DNA of 64,000 bases from Macrothele yani. Taxonomy: Eukaryota > Arthropoda > Arachnida > Araneae > Macrothelidae. The translations under genes were made by a program, and so were the position numbers. Shown in pieces: positions 1 through 11,008 of this stretch (the first letter of the stretch is position 1; the number at the start of each line of letters is the position of its first letter). The stretch spans positions 14,309,515-14,373,514 of the forward strand of contig CM077007.1 of NCBI GenBank assembly GCA_039090855.1, read 5' to 3'. The notes beneath the pieces were generated by a model. It saw only the letters and a program-made list of their open reading frames with translations, did no database searches and was not told the origin of the DNA.

Positions 1-3000
1 CAAATAAGTGAAATTCAACTTTTATCAGCAGGATTACAGTCATATTTTGAAAAAGCAAAAGCCTGATACAACACAGCTTTAGTATTAAAGATCATATCAC
101 TAAAATGGAAGAGAAAAAGAGTTGGAGATGAGATTAAAACACAATTTCTCAAGAGCGTTAGTGTATCATGTCGTAAAGCAAAGTGGCCACATTGAAAACA
201 AACTACCAGAGAAAGAAGTTGGCTCACAATCAAACATTTAAAAAATGACTTACTGTTTTGATGAGGTTTTCGAGAAGCCCTCCTCCTATTCTTTTCTTTG
301 CTAAAAAAAGGAAGTATAGCCAAACCATTCTTGGCCAGATAACATGGACACAGCTAGTCCTTTCCCATCAGGTTTTTTATCTTGGTGACCCAAGTTTCTA
401 TAGTCATGCATCTGTTCTGGAAAACTCTAATCAAATGTGCAACCACTGGGGAGGGGGTAGGTGGCTACTTATTGGTTTTTGTTTCTTTTTACCTCCCCCT
501 CCTCCTTTTGTAATTCCTTTTTCATTCACTAATGAATAATTTTTGTGCTTTAGGGTTGGTGACACTGCAATCATGATATTCAATCTTTTCTATCACAATG
601 GTCTCAGTATGTCTTATATCTTTTTTAATTTACTGGTGTACTACATATTCCATGTCTTTCAGATCTGTTTAGTTGTTTTATTTTGTTTTGTTTTTCACTG
701 CCAAACTGTATCAATGCTATTTTCGATTCCCTTTCATTTTAACTATCCAAGTGTTAATATAATATAGTAACTGTGCTTTTTTTTTTCTGAGGTTTCTCAC
801 ATCACATAAATCCTACATAATACCTGCTATTTTGACCATTGCATTTGAGTTCCCATTTCAGTTATACTTGTTTCCAAGCACTGTGCATTATTTAAAATTC
901 CTGTATCAAATCTTTCATAGATTTCTCACCCCTTTATAATTCTAGTAATTTTCTTTATATATGGAAGATAGCCACAGTAGTTACTTTTCCCTTTGTGCAT
1001 GTTTTGATTTTTTCAAATAATTTCACTGTCTCTTATCCTCTCAGGGAAAGGGAGGAGGCAGCAATATGACTAGGTTTGCATAAGCTACCCACTTTTTATG
1101 TTAGCAGACCTGCCAACTTTCAAGAACTGAAATCCACAAAACATTTTCAGTGAACGTTTAATCGATATTTTCGATTGACTAATGTATTGAATAAATACAC
1201 TGCACATATCAATTAAAGTCGACTTATTATGCAAATGATTTGTCGATTTTAATCAATTTCATATGTTACAATTATATTACTTTGCACTATTTCACGCTTT
1301 CAGCAATTAAAATGCAATCAATAAATAATTATTAGTGTGTTCAGCTCACTGAAGCATCAAATGTACTGATTAGAAGCCGGTGTATTATGCAAATGATTTG
1401 CTGATTTTAATCCATTTCATATGCTATAAAATTTAAGGTGTTTTGACCTTAAATTTTTGTGTTAACATGTTAGTGTACCTTTAAAAAATACAATTTTAAG
1501 TTTTATGTGAGGCCTCCCTCTCTCTCTTTCAGCAGTTATGCAAATCCTAATCCCACAGCAGAGTTTTTACAGAGTCTTTAAGGCTAGGCGGCGAACAGAG
1601 AGGTCTAGGAACGTAGAAATAGGAGTCAATGTGATCAAGTAAATTGGAATATGCAGGTGCTATTGTCCTTGGGGACTCTTATTATGTTAACTGAGCTACT
1701 TATTAATCAAGGGTCCACTGTACACACACAAACATATATTATTATTATAAGCCTGTGAAACTTTTTATGTGTTCCAGTAGAAGGGAAAAGAGAAAATAAT
1801 CAGCATGTATATATGGGTTTTAAAGCACATGAAACACCATACTCCTGATATACATGTAAAGTATTCTGGCTCTCTCCTACATATGAAAGGTATCACCGAA
1901 TATACCAATGGCAACACACCACTGGACCAACTATACAGAATTTGAAAGTAATGAAATTAAGAACAAATATACATATAGAAAAACATTAAGAAAACTTAAT
2001 ATTTAATATAAAACAGCTGCACATTTATAGCATCTTCATTATCACTACAGAAAACAGAAGAAATGCTACAATACTAAAACACAAGAAACTGTTCACAGGC
2101 TCAACTATTCTATCATTTGGATAAATGATACACAAAGAGATGAAGAAACAAGTCCTGAGACACTACTGTAATGAAAACTAAGCCCAACTTTGAGAACATG
2201 AAGCACTTAATTCTGCAAAAAATAGTAAGGTACAGTGAGCACACCAAACCACCTTACTGGATTTTTTTGCTCACTGTATCACCTGTTTTCTGATTTCCTA
2301 GCACAAGTGTCATATCAGGCCTTTGCTGTCTTTACCATTATCACGTGCACCATCACCAATGGGCACAGCACTTTCACAAAATATGAATTGAAAACACATT
2401 ACCAATACATTACCAATATGAATTTTGTCTGAACAAAATTAGAAGGTTACCTAGTGGCTACTATTAGTTCACCATTTTTAGGAACTCAAAACATAGCTTT
2501 CACTTTCAACATGAGATGAATGCACATAATTTGTATGTCCTTTCACTTATTTTAATAAAGCATTAGTCTTATAGAAAAGCAATGGAGATCATTGTTCAAA
2601 TATCTTGCTTACCATTTACCAACATAGAGATTATATATCGCATATTACAAGTGATATACAATGCCCAACTCAGGTTTATGAGTACACTGCATATTCATAC
2701 ATACATACACACTAATATCAGTTACTTCAGTTCATACATTATGCACCAAATAACATCTTTTTATATTCCAAGCCACAGGCCTGAACACAGAAATTATCAC
2801 ACTTTGTTTTTGCCTTTTTAAGTGACTTATGATCATTCAGTTCAGTTTTAGATTCATCAAATGTTCTTCCTGATGCACACAACCATAATTCCAGAGCAAT
2901 AAATAGTTAAAATAACCCTTCAATGAGTGGCATCAGTAGCTGTATAACACACCACAGCATATATATGTCAATGGAAGGAAGCATCACAGATAAAATTAAG

Positions 3001-3024
3001 GACAGAGATGCTATGGCATCAAAT
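1..3024. other. 3' flank of the host gene, no gene seen
   Basis: AT-rich sequence downstream of the stop codon of the minus-strand host gene. The first few hundred bases below 3024 are probably its 3' UTR. A possible minus-strand ATTAAA-type poly(A) signal lies near 2550, but this is weak. The open frames here are short, low-complexity and without recognisable motifs. A diverged duplication at 1211-1432 is listed separately. Confidence 0.5.
1211..1432. repeat. diverged tandem duplication with ATGCAAAT cores
   Basis: Two similar blocks of about 55 bases start near 1211 and 1378. Both contain TTATTATGCAAATGATTTG or a close variant, then ATTTTAATC and TTTCATATG. The spacing is about 167 bases. 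This looks like two units of an old tandem repeat. The shared octamer ATGCAAAT matches the POU/Oct binding consensus, but nothing else supports a regulatory role. Confidence 0.5.
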
Positions 3025-3329
3025 TCAAATCTTTGTAGCACCCATAGCTCCAGATAGTTCATCTTCATAGTTGCTCACATCCCTCCAAATACCAGGCACC
3101 AGTAGTGAGTTGCTATGTGGAGATGTGTTGCTCAAGTCCATGTTCGATGGTCTTGGTGAAGGGTATGGAGGACATGAGGGGGCAACAGTTACAGTTGCAA
3201 CAGCTCTCTGTCTTTGAATCACAGTAGTTTGACTGCTGAGACGATTGTCAATACCACTGACACCATCTTCATATGGCCTTCCAGTGGTTGGATTAAAAAA
3301 ACCAGGTGTGTACGGTGGGGGTGGATCTT
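3025..3329 (-). CDS. host gene, last coding exon (proline-rich tail with PPPY motif)
   Basis: This is the last exon seen of a split minus-strand gene. The acceptor is TTTTGTACAG just above 3329. One base carried from the previous exon completes a GAA codon. The frame runs through EDPPPPYTPGFFNP and TTGRPYEDGVSGIDNRLSS to a TAA-class stop at 3025, about 100 residues. PPPPYTP holds a PPxY motif, the ligand of WW domains such as those of NEDD4-type ubiquitin ligases (known for the motif, inferred here). The tail is rich in Ser, Pro, Thr and Asn and is probably disordered. With the upstream exons the visible product is about 240 residues: a charged helical region, then this tail. I do not recognise the family; a BAR-like or other coiled-coil adaptor is possible. 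The phase continuity over six exons supports a real gene rather than a chance ORF. Confidence 0.72.
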
Positions 3330-3637
3330 CTGTACAAAACAAATGCATACAAAAAAAAATTTAAGAATGTTAACATGATCAATCAAGATATTGTAAAATC
3401 AAGAATTTACAAACATTCCTTTAATGGAAAGATATAATAATAACAACTCCTTAAAGATCTTGAATAAAATTTATGTATAAGCTACTTGAACGAAAGAAAG
3501 AATGTGGAAGCATGAATGTCTAAAGAAAATGAAACAATTACCACATGTACTCGCATATAAGCCCGTTGGTGTATAAGCCAACCTTAAATTTCAAGAGTTT
3601 CAAAAACATAATATTACGGAAATCAAATTACGCACAT

Positions 3638-3650
3638 TTCTAACATTATC
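3638..3650. repeat. target-site duplication, left, of PLE 'E'
   Basis: The 13 bases TTCTAACATTATC are repeated exactly at 5401-5413. They bracket the whole Penelope-like insertion, so its ends are defined to the base. Confidence 0.85.
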
Positions 3651-3651
3651 C

Positions 3652-3862
3652 TCCAAATAGTATAACTATACTAATAATCCGAATTTCTTGACATGGAATA
3701 GAAATAAAACTTTCTAAGCTTTCGCACATCAACCAGATGGCTTTTTCAAGGAAGGTAGACAGCTAACTGCAAACTGTAAAACGTTGCAACAATCTGAACG
3801 CAGTGACTTGACTAGACAATAAAAGAATAGGCGCAAATGTGATAATTCGAAGAAACAAGAAA
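3652..3862 (-). repeat. left inverted terminal repeat (pLTR) of PLE 'E'
   Basis: Pairs with 5166-5369 over about 205 bases. Landmarks are AGTATAACTATACTAATAAT, GATGGCTTTTTCAAGGAAGG and AGAATAGGCGCAAATGTGAT. A hammerhead-like motif lies within it at 3720-3750. Confidence 0.8.
3720..3750 (-). ncRNA. hammerhead-like motif in PLE 'E' left arm
   Basis: On the minus strand: CTTGAAA, then AA, a hairpin GCCATC-TGGTT-GATGTGC, then GAAA. This matches, with substitutions in the first box, the CTGANGA / stem / GAAA layout of the other PLE families in this window. PLEs are known to carry hammerhead ribozymes; whether this copy could cleave is unknown. The hairpin has one bulge. Confidence 0.35.
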
Positions 3863-3879
3863 AATTCCAATTTAATTTT

Positions 3880-5118
3880 TTGAAGAAAAATTCCAAGCAG
3901 CTCACTGTTCAACAGCATGACATTATTGGCAGTTTCAACGTAGCTTCTCTTTATCCATTGATTCCTGTACCAGAAGCCATCAGAACATTGAAAAAAGTTA
4001 TATCTAATTCATCAGTTTATTTGCAGGTGTCCTGCCTCAGCATTTTCAAATTAATGGACTTGGTCTCAAATTCCAGCTACTTCAGTTTCCAAGGGCAAAT
4101 TTCTAAACAAGTAAAAGGCACTCCAATGGGATCTTCGCTTTCAGCCATCTTTGCGAAAGCAATACTTCGACCCATCGAGCAACATACATTAATCAACATC
4201 ACCCCAAGGCCTACCACCTGGCTACAATATGTTGGCAACATATTTTTCATATGGCCACATGTAAAGGAGACTCTCCCGTCTTTCCTCGATAAAATCAATT
4301 ATATACAACCTATGATCAATTTCACTATGGAGCTTGAACACAATGGTACCTTACCTTATCTCGACGTCTCAGTGAGCAAATCGCATGACAACCGCCTTCG
4401 TACAGAAGTCTGTTATAAACCCACCTTCGTTCTCAACCTAATGATCCACAGTACATTCTGCCCTGATGATTACAAGACGGCCTTCTTCTGTTCTCAAATT
4501 AGGAGAGCCTTTGCTGTCTCATCCGATGTTCGTTCTAGACAATCCAAACTAAAAAACATTGTCAAATTGGCCACTGAGGCAGGATATATGTCGAACCAGA
4601 TGCATAACTTTATTGAAAAAGCCAAAGCCAGCCGTGTTAATAATTCTATGCCGCAACTGGGCTCTATTCCCTACATACCAAATGTTTCCTATCAACTCAA
4701 AAACACGCTCAGGAGGATGAACTTTGGTGTCGGCATAAGGTCCCCTGCATCTTTGTGTATGATGCTTAAGAGAAATATTGACAAGCCCCCCCCCCCTCTT
4801 CTCAATGAGGCAGGTGTTAGTGCCATCCCACTACAATATCCGGAAGGCTACAGGCGATACTACATCGGAATGACCAAACCTTCATTTGGAATTAGAATCA
4901 GGGAACATAAAAGGAATACAAAAGACAAAAAAATAACCACTGCGCTATCAAGAGAAGTCAAGTTCAAGTCCGCTAATCCTATGTGGAGTGATGTAAAACA
5001 AGTTAGCTTCATACTCCACACCCAAATCTACTGCCATTCGCGAAACCTTGGAAATCTTGACCAGCAGCGAGGCATCTCTCAGGAAGTTACCACGTATCAG
5101 AATCAATTCTTCAAATAA
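3880..5118 (+). pseudogene. Penelope-type reverse transcriptase with GIY-YIG endonuclease, active site altered
   Basis: Frame of 412 codons. The start is arbitrary, because the N-terminal RT fingers are missing and the ORF begins in the left arm. Recognised RT blocks are GSFNVASLYPLIPVPEAI (near residue 17), KQVKGTPMGSSLSAIFAKA (near 80), LQYVGNIFFIWP (near 115) and LPYLDVSVSK (near 159). The last part, YYIGMTKPSFGIRIREHK (near 327), is a GIY-YIG nuclease. The catalytic box that should read YVDD is YVGN, so both aspartates of the pair are changed and polymerase activity is very unlikely. A run of 11 C at 4786-4796 encodes a proline stretch and may hide a length error. The ORF ends inside the right arm region. 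Confidence 0.85.
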
Positions 5119-5165
5119 TGCAGCGTTTTCTATCATGGTTACCGCGTGTCCAACCAACGTGGCCT

Positions 5166-5369
5166 TGTTTCTTCGAATTATCACATTTGCACCAATTCAT
5201 TTATTGTCTAGTCAACTCACCATGTTCAAATTGTTGAAACGTTCTATTATCCAGTGTGCAGTCTACCTTCCTTGAAAAAGCCATCTGGTTGATGTGCAAA
5301 AGCTTGGAAAGTTTTATTTCTATTCTACACCAAGAAATTCGGATTATTAGTATAGTTATACTATTTAGA
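5166..5369 (+). repeat. right inverted terminal repeat (pLTR) of PLE 'E'
   Basis: Inverted match to 3652-3862. The hammerhead-like segment is at 5271-5301; here the final box reads CAAAA instead of GAAA. It is followed by an unpaired tail at 5371-5400 and the target duplication TTCTAACATTATC at 5401-5413. Confidence 0.8.
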
Positions 5370-5428
5370 GTATAATTGGAGTACAGTTCCTACTTATTAA
5401 TTCTAACATTATCTTTTTTAAAAACCAT

Positions 5429-5560
5429 ACAGGAACTATTTGACTCACTATTAAAGTTTCCAATTACTTCTTGCAAGTCTATTTCCATTAAATTTCTAAA
5501 CTCAGTTTTTTAGAAACTTTACAGGAACTATTTGACTCATTATCAAAGTTTCCAAATACA
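5429..5560. repeat. short diverged duplication next to the PLE
   Basis: ACAGGAACTATTTGACTCA plus about 20 further bases occurs at 5429 and again at 5521, with a few substitutions. It is a local duplication of about 92-bp period and overlaps no gene. Confidence 0.6.
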
Positions 5561-5812
5561 CCGAAGAGTGAAAACATTATGACCACCTGCCTAATATGAT
5601 GTTGATCCTCCACCTGCAGCTAAAATAGCTCTTACGCGGTGAGGCACGGACTCTACAAGGTCTGCTGTGGTATCTGGCACATACATGTTACCAGCAGGTC
5701 CTTGAACTCTTGTATGTTACGTGTTTGAGCCGCCACAGATCAGATATACTGTTCCAACACAAACCACAGATATTTGATTGGATTTGTGTGTGGGGAATTT
5801 TGAGGCCATGGC
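5561..5812 (-). pseudogene. Tc1-type transposase, C-terminal fragment
   Basis: The minus-strand translation reads QNSPHTNPIKYLWFVLEQYI, then a stop, QTRNIQEFKDLL and CMCQIPQQTL. It matches the Tc1 block normally written NSPDLNPIEhLWD, followed by the P-R-xLQ-L and IPxxTF region. The catalytic D and E of that block have become H/T and K. The end at about 5565-5595 (GTGAAAACATTATGACCACC) has the form of a Tc1 terminal repeat. Only the last quarter of the transposase is left, with in-frame stops. Confidence 0.7.
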
Positions 5813-6700
5813 AATAACTTGGTGCCCTACTCATTTCTTGTCCCTCCTCAAAATGTGTCCAAACCAGTGCAGTCTTGCTTCTTGGACATTTTTGAAACTT
5901 CTGTTACCTCAACTGCTGCACTTATCCTCTTATTTCTAATTCTGTACCTTCTAGTGATAACATACTTCAATCTCAGTATACCTATCAACATTTATTTTAT
6001 TCCCCAAATATCTTGTCACTGGCCAAGTCTCAGTGCTTTACAGGATTGCTGGTCTTACTATAGCATGGAAAACCAAACTTTTCAACCTCACTAGCATCCT
6101 TCTATCACACAGTACACCTCTTGCTTTCATCACTTATCTCACCTGCTTGCACTTTGATGTTCGATTCTTTCAAATCTTCATCTTTCCCCGACATTAATCC
6201 CAAGTATTTGAATCTGCTCACTCTTTTGCTGACCCTATCGTGGATATTAATGCCCTCAATTTCATTTTCAGTACAGCACATACCCTTAATTTGGTTTTAC
6301 TTATCTTCAACCACCTGTCTTCAAACATTCTTTTCCATTATTCTAGCTTTACTTCCCCTTTTAATCTCGGCACATAACACCACAGCATGTATGAACATGG
6401 CCCACAGTGCCATTTCTAAAATGATTACAAATAAAAAGAGCTTAATGCTGATCCTTGGTGTACTCCAACTCTTACATGAAATTTTTCCATCAGCCCTTTG
6501 CTACTTCTGACACATGTACAGGAATCACTGTACATTTTCATTATAAAAAGAACATATTTTTCTGTCACCATTTTGTCTCTCAGAGCATTTAAATATTTCC
6601 TGCTTTGGCACACGTGTCTTCTCCAGATCTATAAATATCAAGATCCATCTCTATACTTCTCCATTAGTTGTGTTAGGGCAAATATAGCATCTGTAGTTTT
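5813..6700 (-). pseudogene. RTE-clade LINE reverse transcriptase fragment
   Basis: Minus-strand reading at 6613-6425 gives KYLNALRDKMVTEKYVLFIM and VRSSKGLMEKFHVRVGVHQG SALSSF in order. The VGVHQGSALSPFLF type block is typical of RTE/BovB reverse transcriptases. Lower coordinates keep the LINE-like character but are broken by stops and frameshifts. No endonuclease and no clear 3' end were found. It is a 5'-truncated, dead copy. Confidence 0.65.
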
Positions 6701-7074
6701 GGTTAATTTACAAAGTATCTCATCAGTAAAAGCTTACCATCATAAATAATGAAAATGTTATCATCATCACTGCATATGAAACTTCACACACAATCAATAG
6801 AAAAATTTTATTGATTGAATACTTGTGAAATGTCACTTCATAACATTTCACCATAAGTGGTCAATAAATACCAACTAAAATAACCTAAATTGTGGACCAC
6901 AAGTATTGTGAAGAATATAAGATTAAGGATAACAACATTTAATTATACTTATTTTATTTTTCTTGTTGAACGAGATTTAACTGTGCTTTGCCCAACTTTA
7001 TTCTGAAGCTGGGCCAAAGAAATCAGAATAACCTAGTTCTGAGAGGATAAACCCACATTTTTAATCTTTATATA
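6701..7074. other. unassigned AT-rich stretch
   Basis: About 370 bases between the RTE fragment and the Tc1 copy. No gene, structured repeat or element end was recognised. Confidence 0.4.
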
Positions 7075-8294
7075 CACGGTCGAATCACATTATTGTGACC
7101 ACCAGCTAATATCTAGAGTAACTGCCGTGTGCAGCGTAGACAGCAGCTAGACAAGCTGGGAGTGACTTAATAAAGTGCTGGAAGGTGCTCACAGGTATGT
7201 GGAGCCATGCTGACTGCAATGCATCTAACAGCTGCTGGAGAGTGCGTGGTGGAGGATCCATATAGCGAACAGCACGATCAAGGTGGTCCCACAAATGCTC
7301 AATTGGGTTTAAGTCTGGGGAATTCGTGGGCCAGGAAAATACTTTGAAATTGTCATCGTGCTCTTCCAACCATTCTCGGACATTTCTAGCTGTATGACAT
7401 GTCGCATTGTCATGTTGGAAGATCCCATTCGCCCCAGGGAAGACAATCAGCATGCATTGGGGGTATGTGATATGCAAGGATGGATTCATAAGGAATTCGG
7501 TCCATAGTGCTTTCCACACGTATGAGAGGACCCAGGGAATGCCACAAAAACACTCCCCAGACCATAACGCTGCCCCCACCAGCTTGTGTTCTGGCAGCAA
7601 TGGTTGAAGAGCGTTTGTCCTCTGATGTTTCTCACCTTATACGCCAACATCCATCCATTTGATGAAGCAGAAAATGTGGCTCATTGGAGAAGGCAATCTT
7701 TTGTTAATCAGCGGAGGTCCAATTCCGATACTGTTGTGCAAATGTAAGCCGTTTTTGACGATGCACCTTCGTTAGCATAGGTGCAGTGCCCATCTGTCTG
7801 CATCTGAGCCCCATACGCAGAAGGGTTTGCTGAACTGTCATTTTAGACACACTTCTGGTAGCCCCCTGGTTCATTCGGCCAGTGAGTTGCTCCACTGTAG
7901 CATGTCGATCGGCCCTCATGCACCTTAGAAGCCGACATTCACCTCTCACATCAATGGCATGTGGTGTTCTGCAGTTTCCAGGTCGCTTATTCGCAATGGT
8001 GCCATTTCTCCAATCACAATACACTTTAACTACAGCAGCACGCGAACAGTTCACAAACTGCGCTGTTTCAGAAATACTGCCACCCTTGGCCCCAAAGCCG
8101 ATAATCGTCCCTTTTTGCAAATCTAATAAATTGCTCCTTTTATCCATGACAGCAACGAGTTATATGTTTTCAAAATGCCTACAGCACACCTTATATACTC
8201 TACAAGCCAGCTCACAACACATGCTTTCTTTCATTGGCTGCGCGCTGTTGGCTTCAAAAGTAGGAGGTGGTCACAATAATGTGACTCGACTGTG
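7075..8294 (-). mobile_element. Tc1-family transposon, copy 1
   Basis: A 1220-bp element in a TA target site (7073-7074 and 8295-8296). Terminal inverted repeats are about 29 bp: CACGGTCGAATCACATTATT plus GTGACCACC on the left, and GGTGGTCACAATAATGTGAC plus TCGACTGTG on the right. The length and single minus-strand transposase gene are normal for Tc1. A second copy of the same family lies at 41121-42351. Confidence 0.9.
7106..8147 (-). pseudogene. Tc1 transposase (DD34E type), broken, copy 1
   Basis: Starts at the ATG at 8147 (MDKRSNLLDLQKGTIIG). The N-terminal half is a paired-like helix-turn-helix region (GGSISETAQFVNCSRAAVVK and VEQLTGRMN). The first frame stops near 7704. The rest continues in another frame from 7600 to 7106 with IFQHDNATCHTA (second catalytic D) and SPDLNPIEHLWD (third catalytic position, E). 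The first catalytic block, CDES in copy 2, reads SNEP here, so its Asp is lost. At least one frameshift separates the halves. The copy cannot make a working enzyme. Confidence 0.85.
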
Positions 8295-8589
8295 TATATA
8301 TATGTTTCAAGCTAACTTTTATTAATTTTAATAAATTCATAGGTACATAGCACATTCTGTACTCCAATCATTCTTACCTTAATACTTTGTTATGATCTGC
8401 TGCTCAATTTATGAATGAACCATTCAAAATACTTAACATTTCCCCAGGTGCACTACAAAGGGAGCCTGATGTGCCTTTGGCTTTCACACCTTTCTTTTTT
8501 TTTTTTTTTTTCCTGATAACTGAAACATATGTTACATGAAAGTACAGATCTTGCAATATTTTGTGAACTAATTTTGATCCCATTGTGAA

Positions 8590-10170
8590 ATGAATAACCA
8601 TTTGATTTTCAGGTCTGAAGGAAAGGTGCCATCCTCTCAAGTAGAATTCACAGTGAAGGAGATCTGAGACGTATAACCAAGTTCCTGTTCCTGAAAGAGA
8701 AGACAGCGAAAGAAATCCACAGTGAAATGTTGAAGGCATTGTATGATTGGTGTCCTTTCTTTTTATTCCACAGTTAAAAACTGAAATGCCAAATTTAAGA
8801 CAGGACATTTCAGTAATGAGGATGAAAACTGTATAGAAAGGTTGGTTGTGGTAACCATTTCACAAAATATAGATATTGCCCATATGATTTTGGAAGACTG
8901 AAGAATCTCTTCAAAAAAGATAGCAAGGATTCTGTTAACGTGCTGGATTCTTTATCCAGAAGGTACTGGGCACGAAGAAACCCTTGGCTAAATAAATGGG
9001 TGCCAAAGTGCCTGACTGCAGATCAGCAGTCATTGGGTTGCAGCAGCTAACACAATACTGCAAGGTTTTCAGCAGAGTGCAGAAAGTTTCTTGACTCAAT
9101 TGAAAACTATGGATGAAACATGGATACATCCTGTGCCGTTCCCAGTCTTGGATAGTGGCGTCATTGCTGATGCCAATGCTTACGTCAGAGAGATGAGAGG
9201 AGAACTTTGGTGGACAGAGAAGCAGAGAGACTGAGTGAAGAGCGTGGGAAGAGAGGTTGTTAGTTTTGATTTGTAGGGAGGTGACAGGGCATAAGAATTG
9301 TATTGTTTTTTTATTACATAAATTAAATGTTGTGATTGAGAATTATGATAGTCATAAATGAGTATTTCATGATGACGCCACAATCCGTATGATTCGGAGT
9401 CCAAGGAACAATCCTAAGAATGGAGATACAATAGTTAGCCTCGCTCAAAACTGTTCTGAGTACAGTAGTCTATAGCAAAGGTGGCGATGTCTGTGTTCTG
9501 GGCCAAGGACAGGGTAGTAAGGGGCCCACCACCACAAAAATGTATTATACATTCCTTCTGGACAAACTGAATTAGGTTGGCCATTCATTTCAAGAGTGCC
9601 TTGGTTCAAGTTCTGGATGAGGCACAGGTGGTGTGTTTGTCTTACAGCACTAGCTCTCTCTTCCTGGAATCAGTGGCCCTAAATTAGAAACAGGCAATTG
9701 CTAGTAGCCCTTACAGTTGACTACAGTAGTCATTAAAATTTGAAACATTAAGTAAAAAAAACTGAAGCAAGGACTGAAATCAAAATGTAGGAGGAAACTG
9801 TCAAAAGAGATTCTGTTTTTGCAGGACAATGTTTCAACCCACACAGCAGGTATCACATAGGCAAAGTTTCATTAAATTCGCATTCAACTGCTGAAATATC
9901 TCCTGCTTGCTCACTAGATTTGACACCATTTGGTTATCATTTTCCACCAAACTGAAGAAACATTTGAAGAGAACAAAATTCCAGTTCATTTCCAATGTCA
10001 AATCAGCTGTTGACATGTTGTTTCAGGCAAAATCATGAGGTTTTTATTTGGAAGGGTTAACGAAGCTGGAGCATCAGTGTCAGAAGTGTTTTGGGCTTGA
10101 AGGTCAGTCACTAAGAAGAAAAATGAATTAAATATATACTCCATTCTTTCTATGGAAAGCCAATGACTTA
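8590..10170 (+). pseudogene. mariner (DD34D-like) transposase, heavily decayed and interrupted
   Basis: Fragments in the expected order: FLFLKEKTAKEIHSEMLKAL (near 8675) from the N-terminal HTH; IAHMILED then KKIARI (near 8880); FLTQLKTMDETWIHP (near 9090), the first catalytic block; then, after about 650 foreign bases holding a SINE, LQDNVSTHTA-like sequence near 9810 (second block), a remnant of PxYSPDLAPxDxHLF near 9905, and FYLEGLTKL / CQKCFGLEG near 10040-10110 from the C-terminus. Many stops and shifts are present. Terminal repeats were not identified. Confidence 0.7.
9555..9745 (+). mobile_element. decayed tRNA-derived SINE (same family as 43822-44048)
   Basis: Matches the body of the SINE at 43822-44048: GTGTTTGTCTTACAGCACT, then GCTCTCTCTTCCTGGAA, CAGTGGCCCTAAATTAG and a TAGCCC...GTCATTAAA block in order. 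A worn B-box-like GGTTCAAGTTC lies near 9603. The 5' tRNA part is barely readable. It lies in the gap of the mariner pseudogene, so it inserted there or with the material splitting it. Confidence 0.7.
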
Positions 10171-10636
10171 TTAGTGCTCTCTCATATTCCCAATGTAAGA
10201 AGTCAGTCCACCATGTCAAAATAAAAATACTTCTTATCTACTTTTTGAGTTCCAACATCAGATAGAATAGTGCACAACTGATTGTTACTATGAGCCACTC
10301 AAATTGAATTGTCCTTTTGTTTTACTTCAATAAACCTTTGTACTTACTTTCTTCAAAATAACACAAATTTCTTTGCACCAACAGATATATATATATATAT
10401 ATAAACAACTAGTTATCTTGGGTGCTGTTCATGTGTGTGGGGGAATATCAATGTAAGAATAAAAATTTTCTTAACAGTTTCCACTGCTCTATTTCTTTAT
10501 GAAAAAAAGAAAGACAATGTTGCAGAAAATACCCTTATGTACACAATTTGCAATACAATATTTACATAAAAGGACTACATAAAAAAAAAGAATTTTCAGC
10601 ATTTAAAATAAGTTTTCAAAGGTTTCCTTCACTGAC
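10171..10636. other. intron sequence, no gene
   Basis: Intron between the last two exons of the host gene. Contains a short (AT)n run near 10385-10401 and AT-rich sequence. No element recognised. Confidence 0.4.
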
Positions 10637-10735
10637 CTATAATTGATGTGGATGGTACAAGGCGATAACAGTAACGTTTATATTGCTGTACTTTTTCCTT
10701 TGCTTTGGCAACAGCTTGTTTTGAAGCACCAGATC
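10637..10735 (-). CDS. host gene, internal exon
   Basis: Acceptor TATTCTTAG ends at 10736 and donor GTCAGT begins at 10636. The 99 nt exon begins with two bases that complete a Gly codon with the previous exon and ends with one base carried into the last exon. Reading: SGASKQAVAKAKEKVQQYKR then YCYRLVPSTSII. The segment is basic and helical with a heptad-like pattern, so it continues the coiled-coil region just before the proline-rich tail. Confidence 0.72.
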   Translation of the reverse strand, partial: DLVLQNKLLPKQRKKYSNINVTVIALYHPHQL

Positions 10736-10945
10736 CTAAGAATAAGAGGGAAAAAAATGAATAATTAAAACCACCTGACCATATAAACTAAAATATAAAA
10801 GCACCCACTATGTTTTTTGATTCCCTTTAAGCAAAATATGCTTGCTTTGTAAAAATCACAATACATTTTGTGCAGTATAAAACTAAATTTTACCGCTATT
10901 TCTTTAATGATTTATTTGTTTAATCTATAATGATAAAACAAGAAG

Positions 10946-10957
10946 TCTCTCTCTCTC

Positions 10958-11007
<50 letters not shown>
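10946..11007. repeat. (CT)n/(GT)n microsatellite
   Basis: CT repeats from 10946 followed by about 23 GT units to 11007. Any ORF through it is an artefact of the repeat. Confidence 0.95.

Positions 11008-11008
<1 letters not shown>

Larger units (their letters stand above)
3651..5400 (+). mobile_element. Penelope-like retroelement, family 'E', complete insertion
   Basis: A 1750-bp insertion between exact 13-bp target duplications. Its ends are inverted repeats of about 205 bases (3652-3862 and 5166-5369), followed on the right by an unpaired tail of about 30 bases (5371-5400). Inside is one plus-strand ORF for a reverse transcriptase joined to a GIY-YIG endonuclease, the hallmark of endonuclease-bearing PLEs. 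Inverted terminal pLTRs with a short extension at one end are known for Penelope-type elements. A palindrome of the same family without coding sequence sits at 48985-49237. The copy is probably inactive because its RT active site is altered. Confidence 0.85.

Noticed and set aside
15..323. 102-codon minus-strand ORF at the window start
   Set aside because: Low-complexity, no motif, no splice or codon support; treated as chance.
3545..3600. ACTCGCATATAAGCCCGTTG-type sequence as a transposon end
   Set aside because: It resembles a phrase found in interspersed repeats, but no partner end or target duplication was seen.
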